Positions 23,280-35,289 of a stretch of 64,000 nt of DNA are shown piece by piece (position 1 is the first letter of the stretch; each line of letters starts with the position of its first letter). Source of the DNA: Acorus gramineus. Lineage: Eukaryota > Streptophyta > Magnoliopsida > Acorales > Acoraceae. The notes under the pieces are model-generated. The model had not been told where the DNA came from. It ran no database searches and saw only the letters and a list, made by a program, of their open reading frames with translations. The stretch is from NCBI GenBank assembly GCA_030737835.1, contig CM060850.1, forward strand, positions 4,718,015 to 4,782,014, given 5' to 3'. The translations under genes and the position numbers were made by a program.

Positions 23280-24350
23280 ATATCAATTAAAGTAAATTAC
23301 TATTTTAATAATTTCATCATTTAGAGTTATATTAGTTTGCTTATATTATTTATTGGTAAACTTTTGGTCTTCAAAATTCATGCTAGCTAGTATGGTTCAC
23401 TATTTTTGTATAAATTTTATAATTCTATCATTAAAAATTTTATACTCCGTAAAACCTGCTGATCATACCAACTAAGCAGGAATATAATAATAAAAAATTT
23501 ATAAAAGTTCAACTGATGATGAGGTGCCATGGAAAATTAGGCTGAAATGGACCAAATGTGGCGTGTAATGTACCCCGCATATTCTGGCTATTAATGTCTA
23601 AATCATTATAATTGGAAAAATGCCTAACTTCAGAAAATTACAAAATTAGTTTGAATCTCATCATTAATAAATTATGCGATTAGTTGAACAGTTGTACCTA
23701 AAGAAAGTCCTATGGGCATTTAATAGGTTGAATTCAGGTCGATCAAAGACATATTATTTCTTTAATTTTTAATTTTTTAATACAACTATTCTTAATAGTC
23801 TTTTACCGCCAGGTCATTGGCCTGCGGGGGTGTTTTTTACCATCAGGCCAATGATTTGACTGGGGTTAATTCGACTAGCTATACCACTGGAAATTCAAAA
23901 TTTTCTTCAATTCCACTTTCAAAAGTCATGTTTTTAAGATTAACCATTTACAATAATTTATTATTTTCGGTATATTTATCATTTAGAGTATTATTAGTTA
24001 TTTTATTATTTTGAAAACTCTATATTCTGTCTTTAAAGATAGTTGTTCTGTTTTTCTTTTCTATGAAGCTTCATTATGCACAAGTCTACATACACATCAT
24101 ATAACCAATACTTGACAACGTGCATGTGAACATTCAAGACAAGATATTTATAAATCAAAACCATTTTTTATTCCACTAATACATTCCAAAGAATAACAAC
24201 ACATTTGTAATATTCCCAACCCTTTCATGAACCAACAATTTCCAACTTAATTATAGGATCCTCTTACACAAGCATCCTCTTCATGACATCTGCAAATCTT
24301 CAATCTACAGTAAAACAATTGCCCAAATATGATGAACATTATGTTTCCAT
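23280..24350. other. Intergenic DNA between element cluster and VOC copy C
   Basis: AT-rich with no gene seen. It includes the 3' flank of copy C. Confidence 0.5.
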
Positions 24351-24353
24351 CGA

Positions 24354-25634
24354 TCAAAATGTGATGTCAATAATTTCAGTGATCAAATTCTCCATCATCC
24401 AATTAGTCTCCACCACCGAATAAAGCGTCGCAGCGCTCATCACCGAATGCAGCTTCCCTTCTGCACATTGTCAATGCAAAAACAAAGATCAGCAGAAGCC
24501 CATCGAAACATCTCAACAATTCAACACTTCATATGGAAAATTTTCATATCAGTACGTATTGGTGGGTGAATTGATTGAAGGTTTTTTTTAACTCTTTGAT
24601 GAACATCTATTATCCATCCAAGCATACCCTGATGGGATTTCCATCAAACGTACTAAAACATGAACTTACGTTTGGTTGCTGCGATGTGTGAAGGCTTCTT
24701 GAGGGGGCATGAGGAGAGCGGGAGGACCGGAAGCTTCTGGCAATCGCAGATTTCGATCATGTAACCATCTGGATCGTGGAAGAATAGCTGGTCTACTTGG
24801 ATCCCTCCCTCCTCGACCACCGCGCTCACATACTTCATTCCCATCTCTTCTAACTTTGTCTTCACAAGATTGATGTCTGTACACTGCAAAGAACAAGATG
24901 TGCTTGCCTTAGTTTTCCATAGTTTGATCAAGGTTTGTGATTCACAACAGGACATCTGAATTGTGCTTTATTAAATTTGATGACTTGGACATCTGAATTC
25001 TACAATCCAGAGACGGTAAATCTCAGGTTGCAAACAATGTGGACTTCCATTTAAATTTTGAGTTGATTAGATCAGCCAAAGCAAGTCCTATACCTCTTTA
25101 TATTCAAGCAGTTTCTATAGAGATGGAATCCAATCACTAATATTATGTGATTAAAAATGTGTACAAATTGTATTGTATATGTTAAATATGTGAGATAACA
25201 CATGTTAATCCTTTATTGGACACTGAATGGACAAGAAAATAGGTGAATTATCATTACGTACTTGGAAGGATATGTGATTATCTTTTGGGTTGATGACTGA
25301 AGGCGTTTTGGGCACAGTCGAGTCCGAACTGCTCTGCAACAAATGTATGCCTATACCATAGTTGAACAACCTAAAAAAGAATACCATTATCATTTACCAT
25401 AACAGTTATACAAAGAAAAGTTGAAATGAAACTTTTGTTGGAAATTCTTATAAATGGAACTCACCAAGCTCCCTCGAATTTGAAAGATGAAGGTCTCTTA
25501 ATGAGCACGAAACCGAGCACATCTTGATAGAACTTGGCAGAGTCTATGACAGATTTACACACAAAGGAGACATGGTTGAGGGAGAGAAGTGGGAGAGATT
25601 GGTCATTGAAATATTGCTCTTCCTGGATGCCCAT
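24354..25634 (-). CDS. GLYI4/7-like: Glyoxalase-fold (VOC) protein, copy C
   Basis: Four exons: 25465-25634, 25262-25370, 24670-24883 and 24354-24460, giving 199 residues. The first two exons have the same lengths and phases as A and B. Exon 3 ends after SHIAATK with a phase-1 GT donor, and exon 4 supplies GKLHSVMSAATLYSVVETNW and then the shared MMENLITEIIDITF tail. Key residues His21, His66, His89 and Glu137 and the block EEGGIQVDQLFFHDPDGYMI are intact. The form closer to Arabidopsis GLYI4/7 is C/D, because VEEGGIQVDQLFFHDPDG matches that family better than the A/B text. No targeting signal is seen. Likely functional. Confidence 0.92.
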
Positions 25635-25731
25635 AATAACTAATTCACAAAATGAATGGAATGTGTAATGTGTGAAAATATGAAGTATTATTGTTCACAA
25701 TGGATGATGAGATGTGCAATGGTTGAGGGGG

Positions 25732-25746
25732 CACATATATATATAA
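25732..25746 (-). promoter_or_regulatory. TATA box of VOC copy C
   Basis: A minus-strand TATATATATAT run lies about 100-110 bases upstream of the ATG and is followed by GTGCCCCCTCAACCATTG. The CCCCTC context matches the other copies. Confidence 0.6.
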
Positions 25747-25759
25747 TGCTATGAAAGAC

Positions 25760-26700
25760 AGCTGGGAACCAGCTAGGAACCAACTGATGATATAGGTCAA
25801 ATTTTTTTCTGACGGATGATCACTTGTAAGGATTATTTTTTTCTAGCTAATATAAATGTTTGTAGAAGACTTCAACCATCCTTTCCAGATGATATAATTT
25901 AACATGTTTGATCATTTTTTTTAATCTGACCAGCAGAGAAAATTAAATTTCACATAATTATGGTTTCAAATGGATATGATCTGTCAGAATAAATGCCCAT
26001 ATGGCTTTGGACCAATTAATGAAGTTGGGGTAAAAAACAGTTCCACAGATTGAAGCAACATGTCAGATTGAGTCATATTTTAGTGGTCAATTACAATCCA
26101 GGATAATACATGGAAATATTGTTTGAATTCCATTAAAAAACTAATAGCTTTTAATGAATTCATCTTGAGAGCGATGTTACACTCTTATATACAGCGTCAC
26201 GTGCAGTTTGTATTTTGCTAACAATGATATATGTAGTTTCATTTTTTATAGATGTTGTAAGAAGAACAAGTTAGCGGCTACACGTTACTTCTTGGAAAAA
26301 GCAATTAGATTGATGAAGTAAATTATGGATTGAATGCTAAATTGTGGAAAAAGTTACCTTTTCCTTTGAACTAGTTATTTGTCCTGTTAGGGTGGGAATT
26401 CTTTTTCATTTTTTATTTTAAGTAGCCTTGAAAAGTGGATTTCGCTAGGTTGGAGTGGTGACAAGGAGGATATTAGTGCACATTTTTACATTGACACTAA
26501 AACGACCTTACATACGGCCCTAAATTATAATTTCAAGGTCATTCTCTAATTGGTTGTTTTGTTTATGTAACAGATAATGCCTTTTTCTCTGATACACTAA
26601 TTGAATGTGCGATTTAACTGTCCACATTTTGAAAAGGCAGCGTTTTTTCATAGGCATTATTGTTTTATGCAGATTAAACATGTTGAAAAATATATTAATA
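25760..26700. other. Intergenic DNA upstream of VOC copy C
   Basis: No gene seen. A phrase at about 26170 (GAGCGATGTTACACTC) is similar to one at 26700 (GAGCGTTGCTACACGC), hinting at related small elements. Confidence 0.45.
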
Positions 26701-26756
26701 GAGCGTTGCTACACGCAGTCTATTTTATAGTCCGTTTTACAATCACATACGTTTGT

Positions 26757-26843
26757 GGCAGACCCCCTTAGTGGGGTGGTCGAGACACACCCTCTCCCAA
26801 GGAGAGGTCGGGGGTTCGATTCTTACCAAGCAAAAAAAAAAAA
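26757..26843 (+). mobile_element. tRNA-derived SINE-like element
   Basis: An A-box-like TTAGTGGGGTGG (about 26769), a near-consensus B box GGTTCGATTC (26813-26822) and a 12-base A tail (26832-26843) are in tRNA-like spacing. No cloverleaf good enough for a functional tRNA is evident. AAACATGTT before the neighbouring sequence (26676) and after the tail (26841) may be an imperfect target duplication. Confidence 0.6.
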
Positions 26844-26930
26844 CATGTTAAAAAATTAATAAAGAAAATGTGTGGATGTGGGTTTGTGACGTAGAAACAG
26901 AAATACCTTTTATAATAATCATGCTTGGCT

Positions 26931-27138
26931 TGCCTAAACACGATCCATGTAGAGTTATCCTAAGCATTTTTTTCAAGTATAAAAAGAAAGAAAGAAAGCT
27001 ACGTGAACACATGAACTCCATTGTATATAAAACGCAAACTCTGCCTAAACACGATCCATGTAGAGTTATCCTAAGCATTTTTTTCAAGTATAAAAAGAAA
27101 GAAAGAAAGCTACGTGAACACATGAACTCCATTGTATA
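26931..27138. repeat. 97-bp perfect direct duplication
   Basis: 26931-27027 and 27042-27138 appear identical base for base, starting TGCCTAAACACGATCC and ending CTCCATTGTATA, separated by 14 bases. Each unit has a GAAA-repeat. Perfect identity implies a very recent event. Open frames on both strands here are by-products of the duplication. Confidence 0.95.
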
Positions 27139-27149
27139 ATGATTCTACG

Positions 27150-30100
27150 TCATATATGATCAATTACTGGAGTTATAAAAGATGTCAATCTTTATTTATT
27201 TAAGGATACATGGCGATTTAAAGGAATTAGATGGAGTTGAAAATGAAAAAATATTAGGGACAGTCATTCATGCTATGAATTTGTAAACAATCAAAATATT
27301 TTGAATTCTATTTGTAGATATACATTTGTTCAATGAAATTACATAAAAAAAAAAAGTGGCAGAGCCCGCTAGTAAGGGCCATTTATAATTACAATTTTTT
27401 TTGTAATCCACAATAATTCAATTTTTTTTAACTGAAACATACTACTTACATCCTTGAAAATTGATAAAATACTTTGTGAAGGAAAATCACAGTACTAGAC
27501 AGGGAGGATTTTCTCACACACATTCCCAGGTACGGTCTATTAGTCCTTAGGTTTAATTAAAAACCATTCTTCCAAGAGTTATTTAATTTATATGCTAAAA
27601 ATATTTAAAAACTAAGAAAAGATTTCTGTATTACTCTCACAAATATAAAAACCAAGAAAAAAAAATCAATAATCAAAAGTCAAAACAACCTCTAACCTAT
27701 TTTAACATGTCAGCGTAACCACTCTTTCACCAAACCAAATGATTTCTCTTTCTTTTTCAATAATAATTTTTAAGCCATAATTTAACATGCCCAAATAGGT
27801 GGTAAAGAGAAATAGGTGGGGGCAGCTCGACTCTACATTATATTGATCCCCCTTTTCCTATAAAACTCCATCATGGGAGTTGAAATTCAATAAATGTTGG
27901 ATTCCTTAATTTTTGTCAGTATTCAATTATTCTAAAATTAATAAAATCTCACATATTAAATATTTGAATTGACACCAAAAAAAAAATAAAATTGAATTGA
28001 CACATAACAGCTTCCCATTTGCCACTTATTAAAGCTGATGAGATCTAGCTAGTGCTGATTTATGTCATCCCCACTCATAAACACATTTGAACTAATGAAC
28101 ATGGAGATAACCTAAATCCTTGCCCAAATTGGATATACTAATAGTAAGCACGACCCACGCATACCTGTCAACCAAAGTTCATCAAATCAATATAAATATA
28201 AATAATGCCAAAGTTTGAAACTATGAAATCAATGTTAACTACAAAATAAGAAAAACGGCTTGACTTTAGACCTCAACCATCCAATACATTCAGACCGCGA
28301 TGTCTACGACGGAAGGCCAACGGTGAATGAATTATCAATTAAACACGTGAAAAACAGTATGTCAATATTTATCCCAACCCACATGCGAACAGCATAATTA
28401 ATACATAATTAATCATAAATCAAAGCTTCGGAAGTGGTCATACTTTAGATGCTTAAACCCAACGTGCTACGAATATTTCATATTACATTAAAAAAATGAT
28501 AATAATATAAATAAATATATTTAAATGTGGAATTAGAAAAACGTATTCTAGCTAAACCATCGAGTTTTTTTTATGAAAATTTTAACTTGAAATAATATGT
28601 TAGAATTAAAAAATACCATGTACTTTAGAAAGTTTGAGAAATATAATGAAAATATATACAAATGAATAAATATATTGTACCATCAACAATATTTATTTAT
28701 GTAAAATAATTAGTTAAAATTTGAATGAAAAAAATACATTTAGTAATTTAATTTTCAAATTTAAGTCCTTTGTGAAATTATGATAGTTTTGTTAAATATC
28801 TAATATTATCCCTTAAATATATTGACATTAATTGGATATGCATGATATTATCTAGATAAGATTTTCATTAAAAATTAAGGATAAAACATAAATGAAAATA
28901 AAAGAAAAATGATATGTCCAATTATTTGTGTAGCCCCACAAATCTATCTATCTTACTAATCAAAAGTGTTTTCAACTTTGTTACACAATTTTACATCTTT
29001 ATTTCTAATAAATTTTTTAAAGTATATTATTATCCAAAACTAATATTTAATCTCCTAATCTTATCTAAGGTTTTAAATAGATAATTAGAGTTTATAAATC
29101 AATCTATATTCTATTCAAAATTTAGTGTCAATATATTTAAAAATGATAATATTAAATATTCATCAAATCTATCTTATTGAATTTAGACAAAAGGTTTTAT
29201 TAAAAAAATATGGTATATAGAAACATATGGTTAAGTTACACTTATAAGATTGAATTTTAACTTATAAGTGCTTTTTTAAATCTATTTATATATTGTCTAA
29301 ACCTTTTCTACAAATTATTTTTTTAATATCTATGTTTTTGGACATGCATATTAATAAAAATAATATTAATAAAGCATATAGATTTATTTAGATTGGGTTT
29401 AAGTAAATGAACTATCAATTGGTTCGTAACCAAATCCCTATTTTATATCCTAATCACATGCCAATTTTTCTTATAAACTCCTAAATTATTTTTTAATAAA
29501 TCTCACAAGAAATCTTAACAGCTTTTTAAAAAAAAAATAAAAAGAAAAAAAAACTCTCGGGTATAAATTCAAATTTATTCCTCCCTTTCCCATCTATAAT
29601 TATGTGCCCTCTACAAGCTAATGTTTTTTTTCATCCTCTACAATGGTTATTCCGATTATTATTATTTTTGCAACATTATATGATATTATAGTTAGATTGG
29701 TATTATTTAATCATTTTTATCATATGTATTTCAAAAATTTTGTGGGTAAATCTGAATGAATGATTGTAGGATAAAAAAAAAAAAACTTATTTATGGGCAT
29801 TCCCTCTATCAATAAAGAACTTACATTCATTGGTTATTTGAATATATGAGTTTTTGCTAATGAAATAAGATTGCATGGTTTGGATTGAAATAAGATTGCA
29901 TGCCTGTAGTGGATGGAGACTTCATGATAAGTTATTTGTTTATTTATGTGGGTTCTTAACATTGAATAAATATTTTCAACTTCTACGCATGAGTTTTTGA
30001 GTTTGAATTTAGGGTTTCCCGTTGAATTTATTCTTTTCTTAATTTATCAGTTTTTAAATTACAATTTTTAAATCTGTTTTAACTTATCCATATGAAAAAA

Positions 30101-30600
30101 TAAAAATATATTATTTATTTATAATCTTAGTTCTCTTTAACTTATATAATCTAAATTGGGTTCGGGTTCGGGCTCAGGTTAAACCCGAACCGTAAAACCC
30201 TAACCCAAATCTACCCAAATTTTGAGTTGGATCGGATTCAACCCCTCCAAGTTACACCCCTAATTTCAAAAAAAATTTAAATTGTATATAAACATTATTC
30301 TTTTAAATCCATTCAAGCGATATTGTTGGTTTTAGAGTTTTCAATGAAGTATTTTTACAATATAGGGTTGGTGGAGGAGTGTATTTGTAAAAAAACTCAT
30401 TTAATCATTATTAAAATATTCGTTATATCATTTGTGTATGTATAACACGATATATTATATTATATATAAATTAATTAAAAAAAATTGAATGTATTGATTG
30501 TGGACAGTTTTTTTAAAATATTTTTTTATTTATATGCACATTGTGTGTGGGGAAAAACTATGATATGCTGAGATACACTAGTAACGTTGATGGAAATAAT
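27150..30600. other. Long AT-rich intergenic stretch
   Basis: No gene recognised. The segment at about 27780-28400 has a diverged partner at about 36700-37400. A block at 30150-30260 (GGGTTCGGGTTCGGG and its inverse AACCCGAACC) resembles ends of hAT-type small elements. The rest is low-complexity. Confidence 0.45.
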
Positions 30601-30602
30601 CA

Positions 30603-30633
30603 TGATTAATAATATATATATATATATATATTA
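30603..30633. repeat. TA microsatellite
   Basis: An uninterrupted AT/TA dinucleotide run. Confidence 0.8.
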
Positions 30634-30879
30634 GTGGTGATACCCAGGCCCCAAAATATAAGCTCTACTCACAAGCCCCATGAGGTGTCAACATCAACAA
30701 CTTATTGGTTGGCTTGTTGAATTTTGAAAAAGGATAAAATGGCAACAGATAATTGTTTTTCGTCAAATCCTTCAAACGGCCTACTTTTTTTTTTCCAAAT
30801 TACATTCGTATTATACACAATTTTTTTTTTTTTATGAATGTCATTAACTGAACATTCTAACATTTGACAAACATCTTTT

Positions 30880-31460
30880 TAATTTACATAAATGAGACGC
30901 ATCTCATACAATGCAAATACATTTCCTAAATGTTTACAGCCCTTACATTTATTTGTCGCATTTACATAAACACTGTTACATTTACATAAATGTTTTATAT
31001 TCCATGCAATATTTAAACAATTTAAAAAAAGAGTTTCTCTTCAATAGTTAGTTACATTTTATGGTAGATATCAAACAATTGCATTTAACAAATATTACAT
31101 AAACAATTTGTTACATTTTCATAAAAACTGGTACATTTACATAAATGTAATATAATAATTACATTTACCTAAATGTTTTACATTCCATGCAATTTACCTA
31201 TAGTTGACTATTACATTTATGAATGTAACAAATATAAATCAATACAAGCATGCGGTTGATAGTTACATTTACGAATGTAGCAAAAATAACACAGATTTGA
31301 AAAATGACTATTTACATTGTCAATAATGTAACAGTAACATCATACAAACTATCCATATATAAAATGTAACAGTATCGAGTATTACATTTAAAATATTGGG
31401 ATAAAAACAGTTAACATCACACAAACCATATATAAATTAAATGTAGCAATATCGAGTGTT
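30880..31460. repeat. Cluster of ACATTTA motifs and ACATTTACATAAATGT palindromes
   Basis: TTACATTTA and its complement recur many times over about 600 bases, several as the near-palindrome ACATTTACATAAATGT. Spacing is irregular, so it is a degenerate motif field and not a clean satellite. No coding sense was found. Confidence 0.6.
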
Positions 31461-31671
31461 ATATTTATGAAAATAAAATGAAACAAAATAAAAAGTGTCA
31501 TATGACGATCAATACATAAAAAAAATTCGTTTTCTAAATTGAAACATGTAACATAGATTGAATATGTGATCATAAAAATTTTAATTTTAATTTCGGATCA
31601 CTAAAATGATATAAAACAATTGTCAAACCTAATCGGGAAGACATTGATGGGAGATCCAACTCGGAAAAGAA

Positions 31672-32400
31672 TAAATCAGTGTCTTCAAACTTCTTAGCAT
31701 TAAATTTTCAGATATGCTGCAATGTGTTCGTTGTATATAATTCGGTTCTGATGACGGGAGATCAATTAAAATTGATGCCAAGACAATTTTGATGGTCCTA
31801 TGTAGTGCGGGAGGCTGATGAAGAAAGAACGGCAAGAGATTGGGCTGCAGCTGGGCTTCTCTCCTCCTTCACAGACGGCAGAGGCGGCAGAGATCGATCT
31901 CCGCTGGCGGCGGTGAAGGGAGGAGGGGCAGACGCTTGTATTGGGAGGGAGAAACAAAGCTTCCACCATTTTTTCTATGTTTTTTATTGTTTAGGGATTT
32001 TTGAATTCTTGTTGTAGATTTTTCAGATATGCTACAATGTGCTACAATGTGCTTCAAACTTCTTAGCATTAAATTTTCAGATATGCTACAATGTGTTCGT
32101 TGTATATAATTTGGTTCTGATGACGGGAGATCAATTAAAATTGATGCCAAGACAATTTTGATGGTCCTATGTAGTGCGGGAGGCTGATGAAGAAAGAACG
32201 GCAAGAGATTGGGCTGCAGCTGGGCTTCTCTCCTCCTCCACAGACGGTAGAGGCGGCAGAGATCGATCTCCGCTGGGAGGGGTGGAGGGAGGAGGGGCAG
32301 ACGCTTGTATTGGGAGGGAGAAACAAAGCTTCCACCATTTTTTCTATGTTTTTTATTGTTTAGGGATTTTTGAATTCTTGTTGTAGATTTTTTTTTTATT
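31672..32400. repeat. 369-bp tandem duplication
   Basis: The unit from about 31683 is repeated from about 32052 (period 369). It includes CTTCAAACTTCTTAGC, GTAGTGCGGGAGGCTGATGA and GGGAGGGAGAAACAAAGC. A few substitutions lie in the GC-rich part (GCGGCGGTGAAG against GAGGGGTGGAGG). CTACAATGTG is itself repeated at the junction. Short frames on both strands are shared only because of the duplication. Confidence 0.9.
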
Positions 32401-32607
32401 CCTAAAAAAAAAAGAGAGTGAAAAGTGTTTTTTTTAACATGGAGAAGAAGCAGAGTTCACGTGTTCAATTGATTATTTTCGTCTCTCCCTTCTATGTTTG
32501 TTCAGTGTGTTCAGTTTGATGATACTCTACGATACACTCTACAAAAAACGGAAGAAATCGTAACGAGGTTTTTCAAATAGATTTAAAGGTATAATAGACA
32601 ATGTATA

Positions 32608-32718
32608 ATTACCATGTCATGGGGCCTAGGATGTTGGGGCCTAAAAAACATTATTGATTTTAAAATATATACAATAATGTTTTTTAGGCCCCAAACCAGT
32701 CCCCATGACGTGGCAATG
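32608..32718. mobile_element. Short hairpin element with about 45-bp arms
   Basis: CATGTCATGGGG and TTGGGGCCTAAAAAACATTA on the left pair with TAATGTTTTTTAGGCCCCAA and CCCCATGACGTGG on the right around a short AT loop. This would extrude or fold as a strong hairpin. No target duplication is certain. Confidence 0.7.
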
Positions 32719-32719
32719 A

Positions 32720-33500
32720 ACTTTATTGTATGAGGATTAGACAAAGAGTGATCTATGGGTTATACTTTTTGTAAAAGAATTTAAAGAACATAGAAGATTG
32801 GAGTTTAAAGCGCGAAGATCACTATCCTTAAAGTGTTATTAGTCCCTACTCAAATATATTGAGTTTTCTAGAGGGTTTGAAGACTAAACACTTCCAGGAT
32901 ATCGATACAATAAACTCAAGAAGTATGACAATAGCAAATATGAAGAACTCCTACAACATTTTGAAGATTGAAAAACTGATACTCTAATCTGTTTAATGAA
33001 CAGACTTATATAGGGTTTGAAGGGTTGCCTTTGCAACCTTTCAGAAATTTTGTTATTGGAGAAGGGATGCATTTGTTTCCTTTCATAAATTTCAGTTATC
33101 ACCTTAAGAGGTGGCTGTTGTGAATTTCTGAAGGGATATAAACATTAGGGATGTGATTGTTTGCTCAGTAATTCAAATTTCAAAAAATATGAAATCCAGC
33201 AAAAATAATTATATATTATTTTTTATACACAAATACCATGCGCCTCATAATGTGCCAAAATGCGCGTACACACGTAAGCATGTGTGGTCCCCTTTATTTT
33301 TTCTAAGACACCATTATATATGTGAGCTAATATATAAAGTGAAATTTTTTTTCCTAATTTAATTTCGATGTGGGACTATTCCCAAGCACCCACTTCACAT
33401 ATTACAATCTTCTTCAAAACTTTTTTGATAATTAATGACATGCATGTCAATAAGTCCACCCAATGACTTTCATATAAGAAATATGATATGCTTAGTGGGG
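32720..33500. other. Intergenic stretch
   Basis: Nothing recognisable beyond AT-rich sequence. Confidence 0.4.
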
Positions 33501-33509
33501 GGTAGTCGA

Positions 33510-33735
33510 TACGGACTTTGATGGATTTTTGTGGACATTTTTTAAGTGATGGACTTTTGTAGACTTTTCAGACTTTCACTGACTTTTGCAAACTTTCGTA
33601 GACTTTTATAGACTTTCACAAATTGACTCTCATGGACTTTTACAGATATTTGCAGACTTTCACAGATTGACTCTCACAGACTTTCACAAATCACTCTCAT
33701 GGACTTTCACAGACTTTCAGAAATGGACTCTTTTC
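33510..33735 (+). repeat. Degenerate GACTTTCACAGA tandem repeat
   Basis: Variants of GACTTTCACAGACTTT and GACTCTCA recur about every 12-24 bases across some 220 bases. The open frame here (FADFHRLTLTDFHKS and similar) reflects the period and is not evidence of a gene. Confidence 0.8.
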
Positions 33736-34404
33736 ACATATGGATTTCTATTAATAAACACAATAATGTTTTTGAAATATTAAAATAACAAATAAAGAAC
33801 TCAAATATTCAAATTCAACATGAATTATTGATACCCAATATAAAATGTAATTTAATATAGTAAATATCAATTTTCACATATCTGAAATGCATATTGTTAG
33901 AATGCCATGATAAAGATACCATTTTAACTAGATAATATTACATTAGTTCACCATGAATATTGATGCCATGGTTATCCTACATACGTTTAGCTATATTTAA
34001 TCGCCAATTATTGGCATCTCGACGTTGTTGCTCTTGAGTTTAAACTTCTGGAGGGTTTTCATTGTCCTCTTGTTGTTGCTCATCAGTTAGAACATTTAAA
34101 AAAAATATATATTCATCTATATTATACAATAATAGAAACATCTTCAAGGAAAAAAAAAAACATTATTCGTATAATCAAATATATGATAAATCTATATTTT
34201 AGAAAATAATTGTGGATAATCTAGGCATATATTATATAAAATAATCTACCATTCTCATATATTCATCAAACATATGAGGTGATAGGAATATTTCATACAT
34301 ATGGACATTCATAAAAAAAAGATGATAAAGAAAGAAAAAAATGTGAATAAAAATATGAAAGGCATGGATAAAAATCATAAAAGAGATTTGTTATAAAAAA
34401 AAAA

Positions 34405-35215
34405 AGAAATATTCATAATGTTGGAATAAAAGTTTATGAGAATCCCACCCATTTGGGTAGGATTTTGAAATGACTTTTTCCTTTATATTTCTCTTTTAAA
34501 AGTCCTCAAAAGTCTTCACAAATCCTATTTAAATTGAATAACACATCAAAAAATGTCTACTATGAGAAGTCTCAATCGAATAACGCTGGACTTTTTGTCC
34601 ACAAAATAATGTCTCAATCGAATAACACCGGATTTTATGTCCACGAAATAATGTCTCGATCGAATAACACTAGACTTTATGTCTACGAAATAATGTCTCA
34701 ATCGAATAACGTTGGACTTTTTGTCCATGAAATAATGTCTCAATCGAATAACGCTAGAAATATTCATAATGTTGGAATAAAAGTCTATGAGAATCCCACC
34801 CATTTGGGTAGGATTTTGAAATGACTTTTTCCTTTATATTTCTCTCTCAAAAGTCCACAAAAGTCTTCACAAATCCTGTTTAAATTGAATAACACATGAC
34901 AAAATGTTTACTATGAGAAGTCTCAATCGAATAACGCTGGATTTTTTGTCCACAAAATAATGTCTCAATCGAATAACACCGGACTTTATGTTCACGAAAT
35001 AATGTCTCAATCGAATAATACTAGACTTTATGTCCACGAAATAATGTCTCAAACGAATAACATTGGACTTTTTGTCCATGAAATAATGTCTCAATCGAAT
35101 AACGCTAGACTTTTTGTCCATAAAATAATGTCTCAATCGAATAACGCTGGACTTTTTGTCTACGAAATAATGTCTTAATTGAATAACGCTGGACTTTTTG
35201 TCTATGATCCAAAGT
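34405..35215. repeat. 42-bp satellite in two arrays within a 351-bp higher-order repeat
   Basis: The 42-bp unit (GTCTCAATCGAATAACGC, then GGACTTTTTGTCCA) occurs about five times at 34566-34755 and about seven times at 34918-35215. A non-satellite leader (ATTCATAATGTTGGAATAAA to ACTATGAGAAG) precedes each array, with starts at 34411 and 34762. As 42 is divisible by three, both strands stay open (14-residue repeats such as MSQSNNTGLYVHEI). No start context, splice sites or homologue suggest a real protein. Confidence 0.9.
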
Positions 35216-35289
35216 CCTGATTGAAAAACACCAGATTTACAAATCCATGGACATAGACATTTTGTCTATGAAAATCCTAATTGACTACC

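Noticed and set aside
24666-24896. Arg-rich frame overlapping VOC copy C exon 3
   Set aside because: Alternative frame of the same strand; the spliced VOC frame carries all family motifs.
26770-26830. Functional tRNA gene
   Set aside because: A and B boxes are present, but the arms do not form a good cloverleaf and a poly-A tail follows directly, so SINE-like is preferred.
26848-27139. Two overlapping frames on opposite strands with internal protein repeats
   Set aside because: Created by the perfect 97-bp DNA duplication; no start context or known domain.
31805-32386. Paired 70-residue frames MREADEERTARDWAAAG
   Set aside because: Explained by the 369-bp tandem duplication; the opposite strand is equally open and no homologue is known to me.
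34534-35178. Open frames encoding 14-residue repeats on both strands
   Set aside because: They follow from a 42-bp satellite lacking stops; both strands are equally open and there is no gene context.
34566-35215. CRISPR-like regular array
   Set aside because: Units are directly adjacent with no unique spacers, and this is a plant nuclear sequence.
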